NCBI RefSeq assembly: GCF_003268025.1
Contig: NZ_QLUW01000001.1
Coordinates: 682,001 to 746,000, forward strand
Origin: Paenibacillus montanisoli
GTDB lineage: Bacteria > Bacillota > Bacilli > Paenibacillales > Paenibacillaceae
DNA length: 64,000 bases
Direction: 5' to 3'
A program made the translations under genes and the position numbers. Under the pieces are notes generated by a model, which worked only from the letters and a program-made list of their open reading frames with translations, did no database searches and was not told where the DNA came from. Shown piece by piece: positions 51,094 to 60,212 of the stretch. How positions within the stretch are numbered: position 1 is the stretch's first letter; every line of letters begins with the position of its first letter.

Positions 51094-53118
51094 TTAAGCG
51101 CCGATGCTGACGGCCGCTCCCTGCTGCAGCTGATACATGGCGAAGTATTTGCCGCCATGCGCCATCAGCTCGTCGTGATTGCCGCGTTCGACGATGCGTC
51201 CGCGGTCGAGGACAAGAATTCGGTCGGCCGCGCGGATCGTCGACAGCCGGTGGGCGATGACAAACGTTGTACGTCCGCGTTTCAGCACATCGAGTGCCTG
51301 CTGGATGATCGCTTCGGTCTCCGTATCGATGCTTGCGGTCGCTTCGTCCAGGATCAGGATCGCCGGATCGAACGCCAGCGCCCGCGCGAAGGAGATCAGC
51401 TGCCGCTGGCCGGCGGACAGCGTGCTTCCTTTCTCGATGACCGGCTCATCGAGCCCATGCGGCAGCTGCATGAACATGTCGTAAGCGCCGACGTCGCGGA
51501 GCGCTTGCTCGACCTTTTCCCGCGTAATCGCAGGATCGTCCAAGCTGATGTTCGAGGCGATCGTGCCGGTGAAGAGGAACGGCTCCTGCAGCACGATACC
51601 CATATGCTGACGCAGCTGCTGCTTCGACATTTCGCGAACGTCGGTGCCGTCAACCGTGATCACGCCGCGGTCAATGTCATAGAAGCGGAAAAGCAGGTTC
51701 AGGATCGAGCTTTTGCCCGAACCGGTATGGCCTACAAGCGCTACCGTTTCGCCTTGCTTCGCGCTAAAGGTGATGTTCTTCAGCACGTCTTCGCCTTCTT
51801 TGTAGCCGAACGAGACGCTTTCGAACGAAACATTGCCTTTGTAACGCGCCATCCGCTGCTCCGAAACCGGTACGCCCGGCTCGTCGAGAAGCGCGAACAC
51901 GCGCTCTGCCGATACCCGTGCCACTTCCAGATTGGACAGCTGGTTCACCATCCCGACGATCGGCGTCATCATCCGGTTCATGTAGTCGATGAAGGCGTAC
52001 AGGACGCCGACCGATACCGCCGTACCGAACCAGCCGCCCGCGAACATCCAGATGACGGTTAGAAAGATCACGTTCCGGAAAATGCCAAGCAAATTGTGGC
52101 TCGTAGCCGAGTTCAGGTGGAGCAGCTTGTTCTGGTACTTGAAATACTCGTCGTTCATGACGCTGAACTCCGCCATCGTTTCTTTTTGTCTGCGGAACAC
52201 TTGGATGATCGGCATGCCTTGGATCGACTCGTTGATCATGCCGTTGATGTCGCTCAGCCGCGAGCGGATGACATGATTGTAACTGGATGCGTACTTGCGG
52301 TAAATGACGATCCAGATGTACAGGATCGGCAGCAGCGGCAATGCAATCAGCGCTAGCCTTACATCGAGCAGGAATAAGGCGCCCATAATTGCGGTCATAT
52401 AGATGATGCCGGAGAAGAAGTTCGCCAAGACGGATACATACAGCTCGCGAATCGCTTCCGTATCGTTGGTGACCCGGGCGACGACCTTGCCTGCCGGGAG
52501 ATTATCGAAATACTGTACCGGCAGCTCTTGAATGTGCCGGAACACGTCGTTGCGCATTTTGCGCACGATCCGGTTCGCCGACACTTGAAGCAGTATTTTC
52601 TGTCCGTATGCGAGCCCCGCCCCGATCAGCAGCATGCCGACATAGCCGGCCGCAAGGGTGATCATGCTCTTTAATTCCGGTTGGTAGAAGCGGTAGATTT
52701 CATCCCGGCTCAGCAGTGCGGCGGGAAACTGCTGTTTGCCGCCTTCCTCCGTAGTGATTGTTAGCTGGCCATCATTGAACTTGCGCACACTCTTGTCAGG
52801 CACACCGGCCGCATCGACAAAATAATACGTAAGCCCTGTCTGAAGCACGCGCACCTCGCGTCCCTTCGTTTCGCCTTCCTCCCAGTGATCGGCCCGTTTA
52901 TAGAAGCTTCCTTTATAAGCTACGTCATAACGCCCGTCCTGCTTGCTCTCGTACCACGGTTTCTCGATACCCATAATATTCGTGTCAATCATTCGCTTGG
53001 CGAGGAACGGCCCGACCAGCTCCGCGGAGATGGCGAGCGCCAGCAGCAGAAGCGCCAGCAGGATCGGCCGTTTGTAATGCCATGCATATTGAAACAATCG
53101 TTTTCCGTTATTGCCCAT
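51094..53118 (-). CDS. bmrD: Heterodimeric multidrug ABC exporter subunit
   Basis: ATG 53118 lies eight bases after AAGGTGA and gives 674 residues, close to B. subtilis BmrD; a GTG 12 bases earlier touches that site. The insert after helix 1 (GIEKPWYESKQDGRYDVAYK to TGLTYYFVDAAG) is the extracellular domain peculiar to BmrD-like subunits. Walker A is GHTGSGKSS, signature LSAGQRQL, Walker B LILDEATASID with catalytic Glu, so this half carries the competent ATP site residues. It pairs with BmrC encoded upstream. Confidence 0.9.
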   Translation of the reverse strand: MGNNGKRLFQYAWHYKRPILLALLLLALAISAELVGPFLAKRMIDTNIMGIEKPWYESKQDGRYDVAYKGSFYKRADHWEEGETKGREVRVLQTGLTYYFVDAAGVPDKSVRKFNDGQLTITTEEGGKQQFPAALLSRDEIYRFYQPELKSMITLAAGYVGMLLIGAGLAYGQKILLQVSANRIVRKMRNDVFRHIQELPVQYFDNLPAGKVVARVTNDTEAIRELYVSVLANFFSGIIYMTAIMGALFLLDVRLALIALPLLPILYIWIVIYRKYASSYNHVIRSRLSDINGMINESIQGMPIIQVFRRQKETMAEFSVMNDEYFKYQNKLLHLNSATSHNLLGIFRNVIFLTVIWMFAGGWFGTAVSVGVLYAFIDYMNRMMTPIVGMVNQLSNLEVARVSAERVFALLDEPGVPVSEQRMARYKGNVSFESVSFGYKEGEDVLKNITFSAKQGETVALVGHTGSGKSSILNLLFRFYDIDRGVITVDGTDVREMSKQQLRQHMGIVLQEPFLFTGTIASNISLDDPAITREKVEQALRDVGAYDMFMQLPHGLDEPVIEKGSTLSAGQRQLISFARALAFDPAILILDEATASIDTETEAIIQQALDVLKRGRTTFVIAHRLSTIRAADRILVLDRGRIVERGNHDELMAHGGKYFAMYQLQQGAAVSIGA

Positions 53119-53179
53119 TGTAGGTGTCACCTTCGTTTCTTTATCTCTCTATTGACTCTCGTAAAGGCAGCGCTGCTTT

Positions 53180-54931
53180 TTATTCTTCCGCCAAGGAAGC
53201 AAGCTGCTGCCGGTCGTATTGCTCCTTGTACCAGCCGTTGTTCAGAAGAAGCTGCTCATGCGTGCCTTCCTCCGCGATTCGTCCCTCGTCCAGCACGATG
53301 ATCCAATCCGCATGCTGCACGGCCGACAGCCGGTGCGTCGTAATGAGCGTTGTCTTGCCAGCACGTTCTCTGCGAAGCCCTTCCAAAATTTCAGTTTCCG
53401 TCTTGGCGTCCACCGCCGAAAGGGCGTCGTCCAGCATTAAAATTTCGGGGTTCGCGATCACCGCTCTCGCAATGCTGACCCGCTGCTTCTGTCCGCCGGA
53501 GAGCGCAACGCCTTTCTCCCCCACGAGCGTTTCCAGCCCATCCGGCAAGAACGTGACATCCTTGCGGAAGGCGGCCAATTCCAGCGCCTTGTCTAGCATA
53601 ACTTCATCCATCGTACCGCCTGTAGTGCCGTAAGCGATATTCTCGCGAATCGTCTTGCTGAACAGAATCGGCTGCTGCGGCACATAGCCGATCCAGCTGC
53701 GGATCTGGTCGAGCTCAATGTCCGTAATCGGGACACCGCCGGCAGTCAAGCTGCCTTGGCCCATCGGATATTCCCGCAGCAGCTGCCGGAGCAGGGTCGT
53801 TTTGCCGCTGCCCGTTCTGCCGACGATGCCGAGCGTTTGGCCTCGCTTCAGCTTGAAGGAGATATCGACCAAGTTGTCGATCGACGATGACGGGTAGCGG
53901 AAGGTGAGCCGCTCGGTTTCGACTGACTCCGGCACGGGCACCTTCACGGGCGACTCCGCGTCCTTCACGTTCGGCTTAATCCCCAGCGTCTCATTAATCC
54001 GGTCCAAAGATGCGTTGCCGCGCTGCATGATATTGATGAGTTCGCCGATGGCGAACATCGGCCAGATCAGCATCCCGAGGAACATGTTGAACGATACCAT
54101 CTCGCCAAGGGAGATTTCGCCGCGGAACACGAGCAGTCCGCCGTAGCAGAGACCGATCAAGTAGCTGATGCCGACGAGGATTTTGAGTGCCGGCTCGAAC
54201 AGGGCGTCGATCTTGGCGACGTCGATGTTTTTGCGGAATACCTCGTCGGTCATGTCGCTGAACCGCTTCCGGTCCGCCTCTTCCTGAACGAACGCGCGGA
54301 TCACGCGAACGCCTGAAACGGATTCCAGCACCTGATCGTTCAAGTTGCCGAAGGCGTCCTGCTGCACCGTGAAACGTTCATGTATTTTCTTGCCGAAGTG
54401 CTGCATGACCAGCGCGAGAACCGGCAGCGGCAGCATCGCGGCAAGCGTCAGCTTCCAGCTGATCATGCCCGCCATGACGAAGAGAATCGTCGTCATGAAC
54501 AGGGTGGAGTCGATCAGCGTCAGAATGCCGAAGCCCGCCGTCGTAGATACCGCGCCGATATCGTTGGTCGCCCGGGCCATCAGGTCGCCGGTGCGGTTGC
54601 GCTCATAGAAGGTAGGCGTCATCTTGAGCAAATGCCGCATAATGCGCGATCGGAGCGTACGCTCCAGCAAGAAGGAGGAACCGAACAGCAGCGACCACCA
54701 TACGCACGTAATGAGATAGATGACGACCGTGAGGCCTGCCCAGAAGAGCAGCAGCTCCGTCAACTTTTGCGAGGTCATGGCGCCTTGCCCGATGGTGTCG
54801 ACGGCGTAGCCGATCAGCTTCGGCGGAATAACCTCGAGAATGCCGCAGATCGTGAGCAGCACGATCGCAACGGTGTACCGTTTCCATTGCATTTTGAAAA
54901 ACCAGCTTAATTTACGCAATACATCAAACAC
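53180..54931 (-). CDS. bmrC: Heterodimeric multidrug ABC exporter subunit
   Basis: GTG 54931 is used because the protein then begins like BmrC (MFDVLRKLSWFF); TTG 54940 is an alternative. It has 583 residues. ERNRTGDLMARATNDIGAVS and LDRINETLGIKPNV are characteristic. Walker A GRTGSGKTT is intact, but Walker B reads ILMLDDALSAVDAK, with Asp where the catalytic Glu should be, as in the degenerate site of asymmetric exporters such as BmrCD. It lies downstream of a leader peptide gene and two terminators. Confidence 0.9.
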   Translation of the reverse strand: MFDVLRKLSWFFKMQWKRYTVAIVLLTICGILEVIPPKLIGYAVDTIGQGAMTSQKLTELLLFWAGLTVVIYLITCVWWSLLFGSSFLLERTLRSRIMRHLLKMTPTFYERNRTGDLMARATNDIGAVSTTAGFGILTLIDSTLFMTTILFVMAGMISWKLTLAAMLPLPVLALVMQHFGKKIHERFTVQQDAFGNLNDQVLESVSGVRVIRAFVQEEADRKRFSDMTDEVFRKNIDVAKIDALFEPALKILVGISYLIGLCYGGLLVFRGEISLGEMVSFNMFLGMLIWPMFAIGELINIMQRGNASLDRINETLGIKPNVKDAESPVKVPVPESVETERLTFRYPSSSIDNLVDISFKLKRGQTLGIVGRTGSGKTTLLRQLLREYPMGQGSLTAGGVPITDIELDQIRSWIGYVPQQPILFSKTIRENIAYGTTGGTMDEVMLDKALELAAFRKDVTFLPDGLETLVGEKGVALSGGQKQRVSIARAVIANPEILMLDDALSAVDAKTETEILEGLRRERAGKTTLITTHRLSAVQHADWIIVLDEGRIAEEGTHEQLLLNNGWYKEQYDRQQLASLAEE

Positions 54932-54961
54932 GTTGATCAACTACCTTTCCAGCATGTGAAC

Positions 54962-54997
54962 AAAAAAAGAGGCCTACCGCCGTAAGCGATACGCCTC
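54962..54997 (-). terminator. Leader terminator 2, upstream of bmrC
   Basis: GAGGC and GCCTC form the base of a stem extended by imperfect pairing; a seven-T run follows on the minus strand. It lies about 30 bases before the bmrC start, so it can stop transcripts before the exporter genes. Confidence 0.78.
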
Positions 54998-55053
54998 ATC
55001 CCGCATGTGCCGGCGAGCAGCTTAAGAGCTGCCGCAGCCGGCCGGGTGATAAT

Positions 55054-55092
55054 AAAAAAGGCGCACGATTACGTCACCGCAACCATGCACCT
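55054..55092 (-). terminator. Leader terminator 1, upstream of bmrC
   Basis: On the minus strand AGGTGCA and TGCGCCT pair (one wobble) and a T run follows. It is the first of two tandem terminators after the leader peptide; a further hairpin (55009-55046) lies between them. Confidence 0.7.
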
Positions 55093-55130
55093 ACTTACGT
55101 CTTCAAGCGCGAATCCGCGATTCCGCTTGC

Positions 55131-55220
55131 TTAACGCCCGTTTGCGCGAGGGTTACGTCCATTGAGATTGCTTGCTTTGCCGATATGGTCGAATACATTA
55201 GCTTTATTCAGGTTCAGCAT
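55131..55220 (-). CDS. BmrB-like regulatory leader peptide (29 residues)
   Basis: ATG 55220 follows GGAGGG and the frame ends at TAA 55131, 29 residues: MLNLNKANVFDHIGKASNLN then GRNPRANGR. It precedes two terminators and the bmrCD genes. In B. subtilis the bmrB leader controls bmrCD by ribosome stalling when translation is inhibited, and this has the same layout. The ribosome-binding sequence GAGGGTTACG is perfectly complementary to codons near the end of the same frame, so translation and RNA folding are linked. Confidence 0.8.
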   Translation of the reverse strand: MLNLNKANVFDHIGKASNLNGRNPRANGR

Positions 55221-55233
55221 GTCCGTAACCCTC
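55148..55233 (-). promoter_or_regulatory. Inverted repeat that can hide the leader ribosome binding site
   Basis: CGTAACCCTC at 55224-55233 and GAGGGTTACG at 55148-55157 are perfect 10-base complements. One arm contains the leader's ribosome binding site, the other its codons 22-25. A further hairpin (55103-55128) follows the leader stop. Confidence 0.6.
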
Positions 55234-55261
55234 CTTTCCGTTCATCAAAGTATATGAGCCA

Positions 55262-55290
55262 CTTTAACATCAGCCCCCAAACATTGTCAA
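55262..55290 (-). promoter_or_regulatory. Promoter of the bmr leader
   Basis: On the minus strand a perfect TTGACA (55290-55285), a 17-base gap and TTAAAG (55267-55262), a weak -10 box. Confidence 0.5.
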
Positions 55291-55518
55291 CGGGGCATTT
55301 AATAAAGTTTCGGTTTATAACAAAAAAACCTCAGCATGTTATGCTTGTTTTCATGGATGACCAACAGTAGGGGAGCATGCGCCGATGACCTGTCTTGGAT
55401 GCCAATTAGCCAATCGGCTGATCGATTCGAATCTCGTATACAACACCGCTTCACAAACGAACGTACGTTTGGTAAACTGAGAAAGTGGTACCATTTTCCA
55501 AGAAGGAAGGGCGATGTG

Positions 55519-55869
55519 ATGGGAAGAGTGATTGGTTTCGAGCTAAGCAGCCAAGAGCCGGAGAAAGCAGCCGCATTCTACGCGAATGTGTTTGGCTGGC
55601 AGGCGGCTGAACCGCGCTGGGATTATTGGGCGGTAACAACCGGCTCCCCGGAGAAGCCGGGCATTGACGGCGGGATCGGCAAAGGCCCGTTCGATCATCC
55701 GCACGGCACGCGCATTCAGATCGAAGTGGAAGCGATTGACGAAGCGATTGCTAAGGCGAGGGACAATGGGGCCGTGATCGTCCGGGACAAAATGGAGTTC
55801 GACGATTTCTACCTGGCCTATCTCGTCGACCCGGTTGGACTTGGAATTGGACTGATTCAGAAAAAATAA
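55519..55869 (+). CDS. VOC-superfamily protein
   Basis: ATG 55519 follows AGAAGGAAGG by eight bases and gives 116 residues. IGFELSSQEPEKAAAFYANV then FGWQ is the classic opening of the glyoxalase/dioxygenase VOC group often annotated in Paenibacillus, and LAYLVDPVGLGIGLIQ closes it. The GTRIQIEVEAIDEAI segment contributes the second half of the fold. Substrate unknown. It is 18 bases upstream of the DUF4037 gene. Confidence 0.82.
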   Translation: MGRVIGFELSSQEPEKAAAFYANVFGWQAAEPRWDYWAVTTGSPEKPGIDGGIGKGPFDHPHGTRIQIEVEAIDEAIAKARDNGAVIVRDKMEFDDFYLAYLVDPVGLGIGLIQKK

Positions 55870-55887
55870 AGAGACGGTGGGTCATGG

Positions 55888-56970
55888 ATGAAGGGAATAG
55901 AATTAAGCCGACGGTTCCATCATGAATGGATTGAGCCGCTAATCGATCATAACTACCCAGCCTTGAACTATTCGGCAGCCCTCATCGGGCCAGGCAGCGA
56001 GGTTTTGGGATACGACACGGAATTGTCGCAGGATCACGATTGGGGTCCGAGGGTGCAGCTTTTCCTGCAAGAGACAGACGGAAAGTTATCTGATGAGCTG
56101 CGCGCACTCGTGACCGGGCGGCTGCCGCAAACGTACTGCGGTTTTCCGGTGGATGCCCAGACGACGGTTGTTACAACCTTGGAACAGTATATATGGAATT
56201 GTCTGGCCTACGACTTGAAGGAGCCGCTAGATGCGGTCGATTGGCTCACGTTCCCTTCGCAGACGCTGCTGGAACTGACGAAGGGCGAAGTGTTCCGCGA
56301 CGATCGAGGGCAGCTGGCCGAGCTTCGGGATCGGCTGCATTACTATCCTCAGGATGTCTGGTTTTATTTGCTTGCATCCGCGTGGCAGCGGATTGGACAA
56401 GAGGAGCATCTGATGCTTCGCGCCGGTCATGCCGGCGACGAGCTGGGCTCGGCCGTTATTGCGTCTCGGCTCGTTCGGGACGTTATGAATCTGTGTTTCC
56501 TTATGGAACGCCAATATGCGCCATATCCGAAATGGTTCGGAACGGCTTTCCGCGAGCTCAAATGCGCGGAACTGCTGGAGAAGGACTTGTGGCAGGTCCA
56601 AACGGCGACAGCGTGGAAGGCGCGGGAACAAGCGCTGAATAAGGTATACGGGCACTTGGCTCGCAAGCACAACGAGCTCGGCTTAACGGAGCCGGTTAAG
56701 GATGAGGCAAGCAGCTTCTTTACCCGCCCGTTCCTCGTCATGAACGGCGAAGACATCGGCGGGCGTTTGGAGCGGCAGATCCAAAACCCCACGCTGCGAT
56801 GGTTGTTCGCCCATCGGTTGATCGGAAATATCGATCAGATCACGGACAATACGGATTTCCGGATGCTTAATACCTGGAAGGATGAAGCGGAGAACGCCGC
56901 AAGGCAAACCTTGAAGAAGCTCTACTTATTCGGTGCGAGGGTGAAAGACGAGACGGATAGCTTAAAATAA
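55888..56970 (+). CDS. DUF4037 nucleotidyltransferase-fold protein
   Basis: 360 residues. LIGPGSEVLGYDTELSQDHD then WGPRVQLFL is the hallmark of DUF4037 proteins, in which SQDHDWG supplies the Asp-x-Asp pair of a polymerase-beta-type active site. RLHYYPQDVWFYLLASAWQR and GSAVIASRLVRDVMNLCFLM are conserved helical segments. The biochemical role is not known. A bidirectional hairpin separates it from the converging rhamnosidase gene. Confidence 0.82.
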   Translation: MKGIELSRRFHHEWIEPLIDHNYPALNYSAALIGPGSEVLGYDTELSQDHDWGPRVQLFLQETDGKLSDELRALVTGRLPQTYCGFPVDAQTTVVTTLEQYIWNCLAYDLKEPLDAVDWLTFPSQTLLELTKGEVFRDDRGQLAELRDRLHYYPQDVWFYLLASAWQRIGQEEHLMLRAGHAGDELGSAVIASRLVRDVMNLCFLMERQYAPYPKWFGTAFRELKCAELLEKDLWQVQTATAWKAREQALNKVYGHLARKHNELGLTEPVKDEASSFFTRPFLVMNGEDIGGRLERQIQNPTLRWLFAHRLIGNIDQITDNTDFRMLNTWKDEAENAARQTLKKLYLFGARVKDETDSLK

Positions 56971-56972
56971 AA

Positions 56973-56994
56973 GCCTGGCGAGTAACCGCCAGGC
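56973..56994. terminator. Bidirectional terminator
   Basis: GCCTGGCG at 56973-56980 pairs with CGCCAGGC at 56987-56994. The minus side has a TTTTATTTT tail, so it is stronger for the rhamnosidase gene. Confidence 0.75.
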
Positions 56995-57004
56995 CTTCTG
57001 TATC

Positions 57005-59887
57005 CTATCCCAGTAAAACCTTCTCGACTTCAAGTTCGTAGCCATCCGGCGCCGATATCTCTAATTCTAGGGTAGAAGGCGCGACTACGCGAAGCTGCAT
57101 CGTTTTCGACGACTCATTGACCTTCCAAGAGACGTCGATGCGGCCGCTGCCCGGAAGCGGTACGGTACCGCGCGCCCATTCAAGGCCGACAGGCTTCGGC
57201 GCTACGGCAACCTTCGTCCAGCCCGGCGTCAGCCCGCGCACCCCAAGCACCTCGGAGCCGAGGAAGTACACCGGACCGGCAGACCATGCGTGGCAATGGC
57301 TGCGCGTGAGCATTTTGGCATTGATCGTAATATTGCTGGACGGGTAGACTTCCCATACCGAAGTGGCGCCTTGATCGACCATGACGCCGTATTGCTGCAG
57401 AATATCTGCGGCCAGCGTATCCTGCATTCCCAGCTTCACTAGCGCTTCATGGTAGAAGAAGGACATGAACGGGCTGCCGATCTGGACGAAATCGGCAGGC
57501 GGCTCGACAATGTAGCGCTGCAGCACCTGTGCGCGCTCCTCCGTCGGAATTCCGCATAGGCAAGCCACGACTTGCGTCTGCATGCTAAGCGTCGACGATG
57601 GACGTCCGTCAGCATGGATACAGTCGAGGTACGCTTGGCGGCTTTCATCCCACAGCCCGTCATTGATGGCATTGCGAAGCGGTGCGGCACGTTCCGCGAA
57701 CGCTTCGCCAATCGCATGCTCCCCGGCAGCATCGGCGAGCTGAGCGGCATCGCGAAGCGCTTTGACCAGGAACATGTTCTGCGGCGCTACGACGCCGTCG
57801 CCCGGCTGCTCGAACGGAGCCCAGTCGAGCAAATTCCAGCCTCGCATATTCAGCAGGCCGCGGTTATCGAGCTTCTGCAAGTAATGCTCCAGCGTAAACC
57901 GGACATGCGGCCACATCTCGTTGGCAAACGACCCATTGCCCGTAAATTGGTAGTGCTCGAGACAAGCCGATACCCAGAAGAACGTCCAATTCGGGATGAC
58001 GCTGCTCCAGCCGCTAGGTACCTGATCGCCGAAGAGCGGCGATTGGAAGGCGGAGCCCGGTACGAGGCGCAGACACCGCTCTACGATTTCGGCCGATCCG
58101 AACGCATAGTAGTTGATAAGCGAAGCATTGCGGGCATCGCCGACCCAATACGTCTGCTCGAAGGCCGGGCAATCGACGAACGTATCCTCCATGCACAGGC
58201 GCGTCGTATCCCGGCTGATCCGCCAAATTTCATTCAGCTTGGCATTGCTCGAGTGGAAGGTGCCGACATTGGCAACCGGATAGCTGCTCTGCAGCAGCTT
58301 GATGTCATAGAGCTTAACAGGTCTGCTTGCGCCCCGAACCGTGAGCGCGAGATAACGAAAGCCGCGCCGCACGACCGAAACATAGGACTGCCAGCCTTCC
58401 CGGCACGTGTAACGGAACGTATTATCGAGCTCGAACGTGTACTGCCGCCAGCCGTCGCGCATGTACTCGAAGCCGTAGCCGTCAATGATCGTGCCTTCCG
58501 CGGCTTCGATTGTAAACGCGAGATAACCGGACAATTCCCGGCCAAAATCAATCAAAATCTCCGTATCGAGCTCAGCATGCACCGGGATGACGCCGGCATC
58601 GGCGCCTGCCACGACGGCATGCTGCAATTGAGCCGGAACCGGCTGCGGCTTGTCGACGATACGCCATGCTGTCTGGCTGTATACGTCGGAGAAGTGAACA
58701 AGCTGCTCCGGGATTGGTTTCACCCATTCCGCATACTCGCTCAGCTGATCGGCCGTGTCGATTTGCTTGATCGCCTCGTAGAGAGGCTGCTCCACCGCAA
58801 GCGATACCGCTGGCTGATGATCGATATGCTCGGCCGAGTCGAATGGCCCGATAATGGCGAAAGGTACTGCATTCGCCGGCTCCGCGCTGTCCGCAATCGG
58901 CGAGCGAAGCTCGAACGGCGCATCGCAGCTGATGCCGAGGTGGTAACCGTGGCCATGCGAGCCGCCGGTCAAATCAATGAGCAGAAGATGCTCGCCAGCA
59001 GTCAATTGCAGCTCCAGGAACGCATTCGGCTTTTCGCCCGAAAGGTCCCCGTCCGCATACCACTTGCCGCCGATTCGGACTCGAAACGGAATTCTGCCGT
59101 CATCGACTGATCCGATCGTAAAGGTACAAGGCTCGGACAGCGTGAGCACCGACGCCATCATGGCTACAAAGGTAATCGGATTCGCATGGTTGACGCTATC
59201 CGGTACAAGCATGGTCCTCACGTCGAAGACGGCGCTCCACGGCACCGGCCTGACGAACGACAGCTCTTCTACGCGGGCAGGGTAAACCGGCTCTTCCGTC
59301 AGATACGGAATGGACCGCGGCACGAGGCTTGTCCACGGCGCCATGCCAGCGCTGCCGATGGCCGTAGCCTGCTCCCAAGCGGAATCGTCAAACGAAGCTT
59401 CCGTCCAAGCGTCGCTCCAGCTTCTCGCGTCGTAACGCTCCGTAAACGGAAGCTGGCAGGAGATCCGAGAGGACGAAGCATCGTAAGCAAGATGCACCGA
59501 AGTCTTCCAAGAAGCATCGGTTCGCTCAATCACGGCTCCGCTTCCTGTCTCCAGCTGAAGCAGCAGGCCGCCTCGCTCTCTTAAAGATTGAAAGGTTGCG
59601 ATGCCGGCGTGCACGACCAATACGGCAATCGTGTTCGCGGCGCCATTCTGCAGCAAATGGCCGATATCATATTCGTCGTAAGCGAGCTCGAACGGCCACG
59701 AACGGACCGGACCGCGCCCGACCTGCGTACCGTTCACATAGAGCACATAACGGGTATCCGCCGTCAGCTTTACCTTTGCTTCGCGGTTGCCGTCTATTTG
59801 CCGATAATCGAAGGTTTTACGGAAGCAGCGCCACGCATTGCGCGGACTCTCTTCGCCGCTGTCCCAGATCCAGGATGCTTGCCACAT
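57005..59887 (-). CDS. Alpha-L-rhamnosidase (GH78-like)
   Basis: ATG 59887 follows GAGGAGG by nine bases; 960 residues, no signal peptide. QASWIWDSGEESPRNAWRCF with ADTRYVLYVNGTQVGRGPVR is the N-terminal beta domain, and a second beta domain follows (YLTEEPVYPARVEELSFVRP). The catalytic (alpha/alpha)6 region has MEDTFVDCPAFEQTYWVGDA, the GH78 motif with the general-acid Glu in the canonical 'DCPxREQ' position; here Arg is Phe. Later NWTFFWVSACLEHY and SAGPVYFLGSEVLGV are also conserved. It releases rhamnose from oligosaccharides in the cytoplasm. A cre-like site lies upstream. Confidence 0.8.
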   Translation of the reverse strand: MWQASWIWDSGEESPRNAWRCFRKTFDYRQIDGNREAKVKLTADTRYVLYVNGTQVGRGPVRSWPFELAYDEYDIGHLLQNGAANTIAVLVVHAGIATFQSLRERGGLLLQLETGSGAVIERTDASWKTSVHLAYDASSSRISCQLPFTERYDARSWSDAWTEASFDDSAWEQATAIGSAGMAPWTSLVPRSIPYLTEEPVYPARVEELSFVRPVPWSAVFDVRTMLVPDSVNHANPITFVAMMASVLTLSEPCTFTIGSVDDGRIPFRVRIGGKWYADGDLSGEKPNAFLELQLTAGEHLLLIDLTGGSHGHGYHLGISCDAPFELRSPIADSAEPANAVPFAIIGPFDSAEHIDHQPAVSLAVEQPLYEAIKQIDTADQLSEYAEWVKPIPEQLVHFSDVYSQTAWRIVDKPQPVPAQLQHAVVAGADAGVIPVHAELDTEILIDFGRELSGYLAFTIEAAEGTIIDGYGFEYMRDGWRQYTFELDNTFRYTCREGWQSYVSVVRRGFRYLALTVRGASRPVKLYDIKLLQSSYPVANVGTFHSSNAKLNEIWRISRDTTRLCMEDTFVDCPAFEQTYWVGDARNASLINYYAFGSAEIVERCLRLVPGSAFQSPLFGDQVPSGWSSVIPNWTFFWVSACLEHYQFTGNGSFANEMWPHVRFTLEHYLQKLDNRGLLNMRGWNLLDWAPFEQPGDGVVAPQNMFLVKALRDAAQLADAAGEHAIGEAFAERAAPLRNAINDGLWDESRQAYLDCIHADGRPSSTLSMQTQVVACLCGIPTEERAQVLQRYIVEPPADFVQIGSPFMSFFYHEALVKLGMQDTLAADILQQYGVMVDQGATSVWEVYPSSNITINAKMLTRSHCHAWSAGPVYFLGSEVLGVRGLTPGWTKVAVAPKPVGLEWARGTVPLPGSGRIDVSWKVNESSKTMQLRVVAPSTLELEISAPDGYELEVEKVLLG

Positions 59888-60212
59888 GGTTAAGTGCCTC
59901 CTCAATAACTTATTCATCCTCCTCATTGTAAACGATTGCTTGAACCTAGGAAGGGTTCGATCCGGACATCTATATAGGGCATTTCGGACATTTGCCTCGT
60001 GCGTTATTTCCTTCCATCATAGTCAAGCGAAGCTTGACCGCCGGAATCGTCATGACAGGGGCAAAAAGCCCGATTATCCCGTGTATTCGGGGCGAAATTC
60101 GAGCAGAGCGGGTTATTTGGCGATAGAATGGGCCGTTAAGCGCTTACCTGGCTAACCCGCTATGATACAATGACTGCAATTGGATGGCTTGGTCGGAGGA
60201 GGACCCGTACAG
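59888..60212. other. Divergent intergenic region
   Basis: Separates the rhamnosidase and MFS genes. It holds a cre-like sequence at 59926-59941 and an adjacent GAACC/GGTTC inverted repeat near 59942-59960. I see no gene and no clear promoter pair. Confidence 0.4.
59926..59941. promoter_or_regulatory. Possible cre site upstream of the rhamnosidase gene
   Basis: TTGTAAACGATTGCTT matches 12 of the 14 informative positions of the cre pattern, with two misses in the right arm. It lies 39 bases before the start. A LacI-type local regulator could also bind here. Confidence 0.35.

Noticed and set aside
51076..52062. A long plus-strand frame opposite bmrD
   Set aside because: Rich in Arg, Asp and Gln without any family motif; it is a shadow of GC-rich codons in the ABC gene.
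57572..59110. A 512-codon plus-strand frame opposite the rhamnosidase gene
   Set aside because: No ribosome site, no motif, biased composition; antisense shadow of the real gene.
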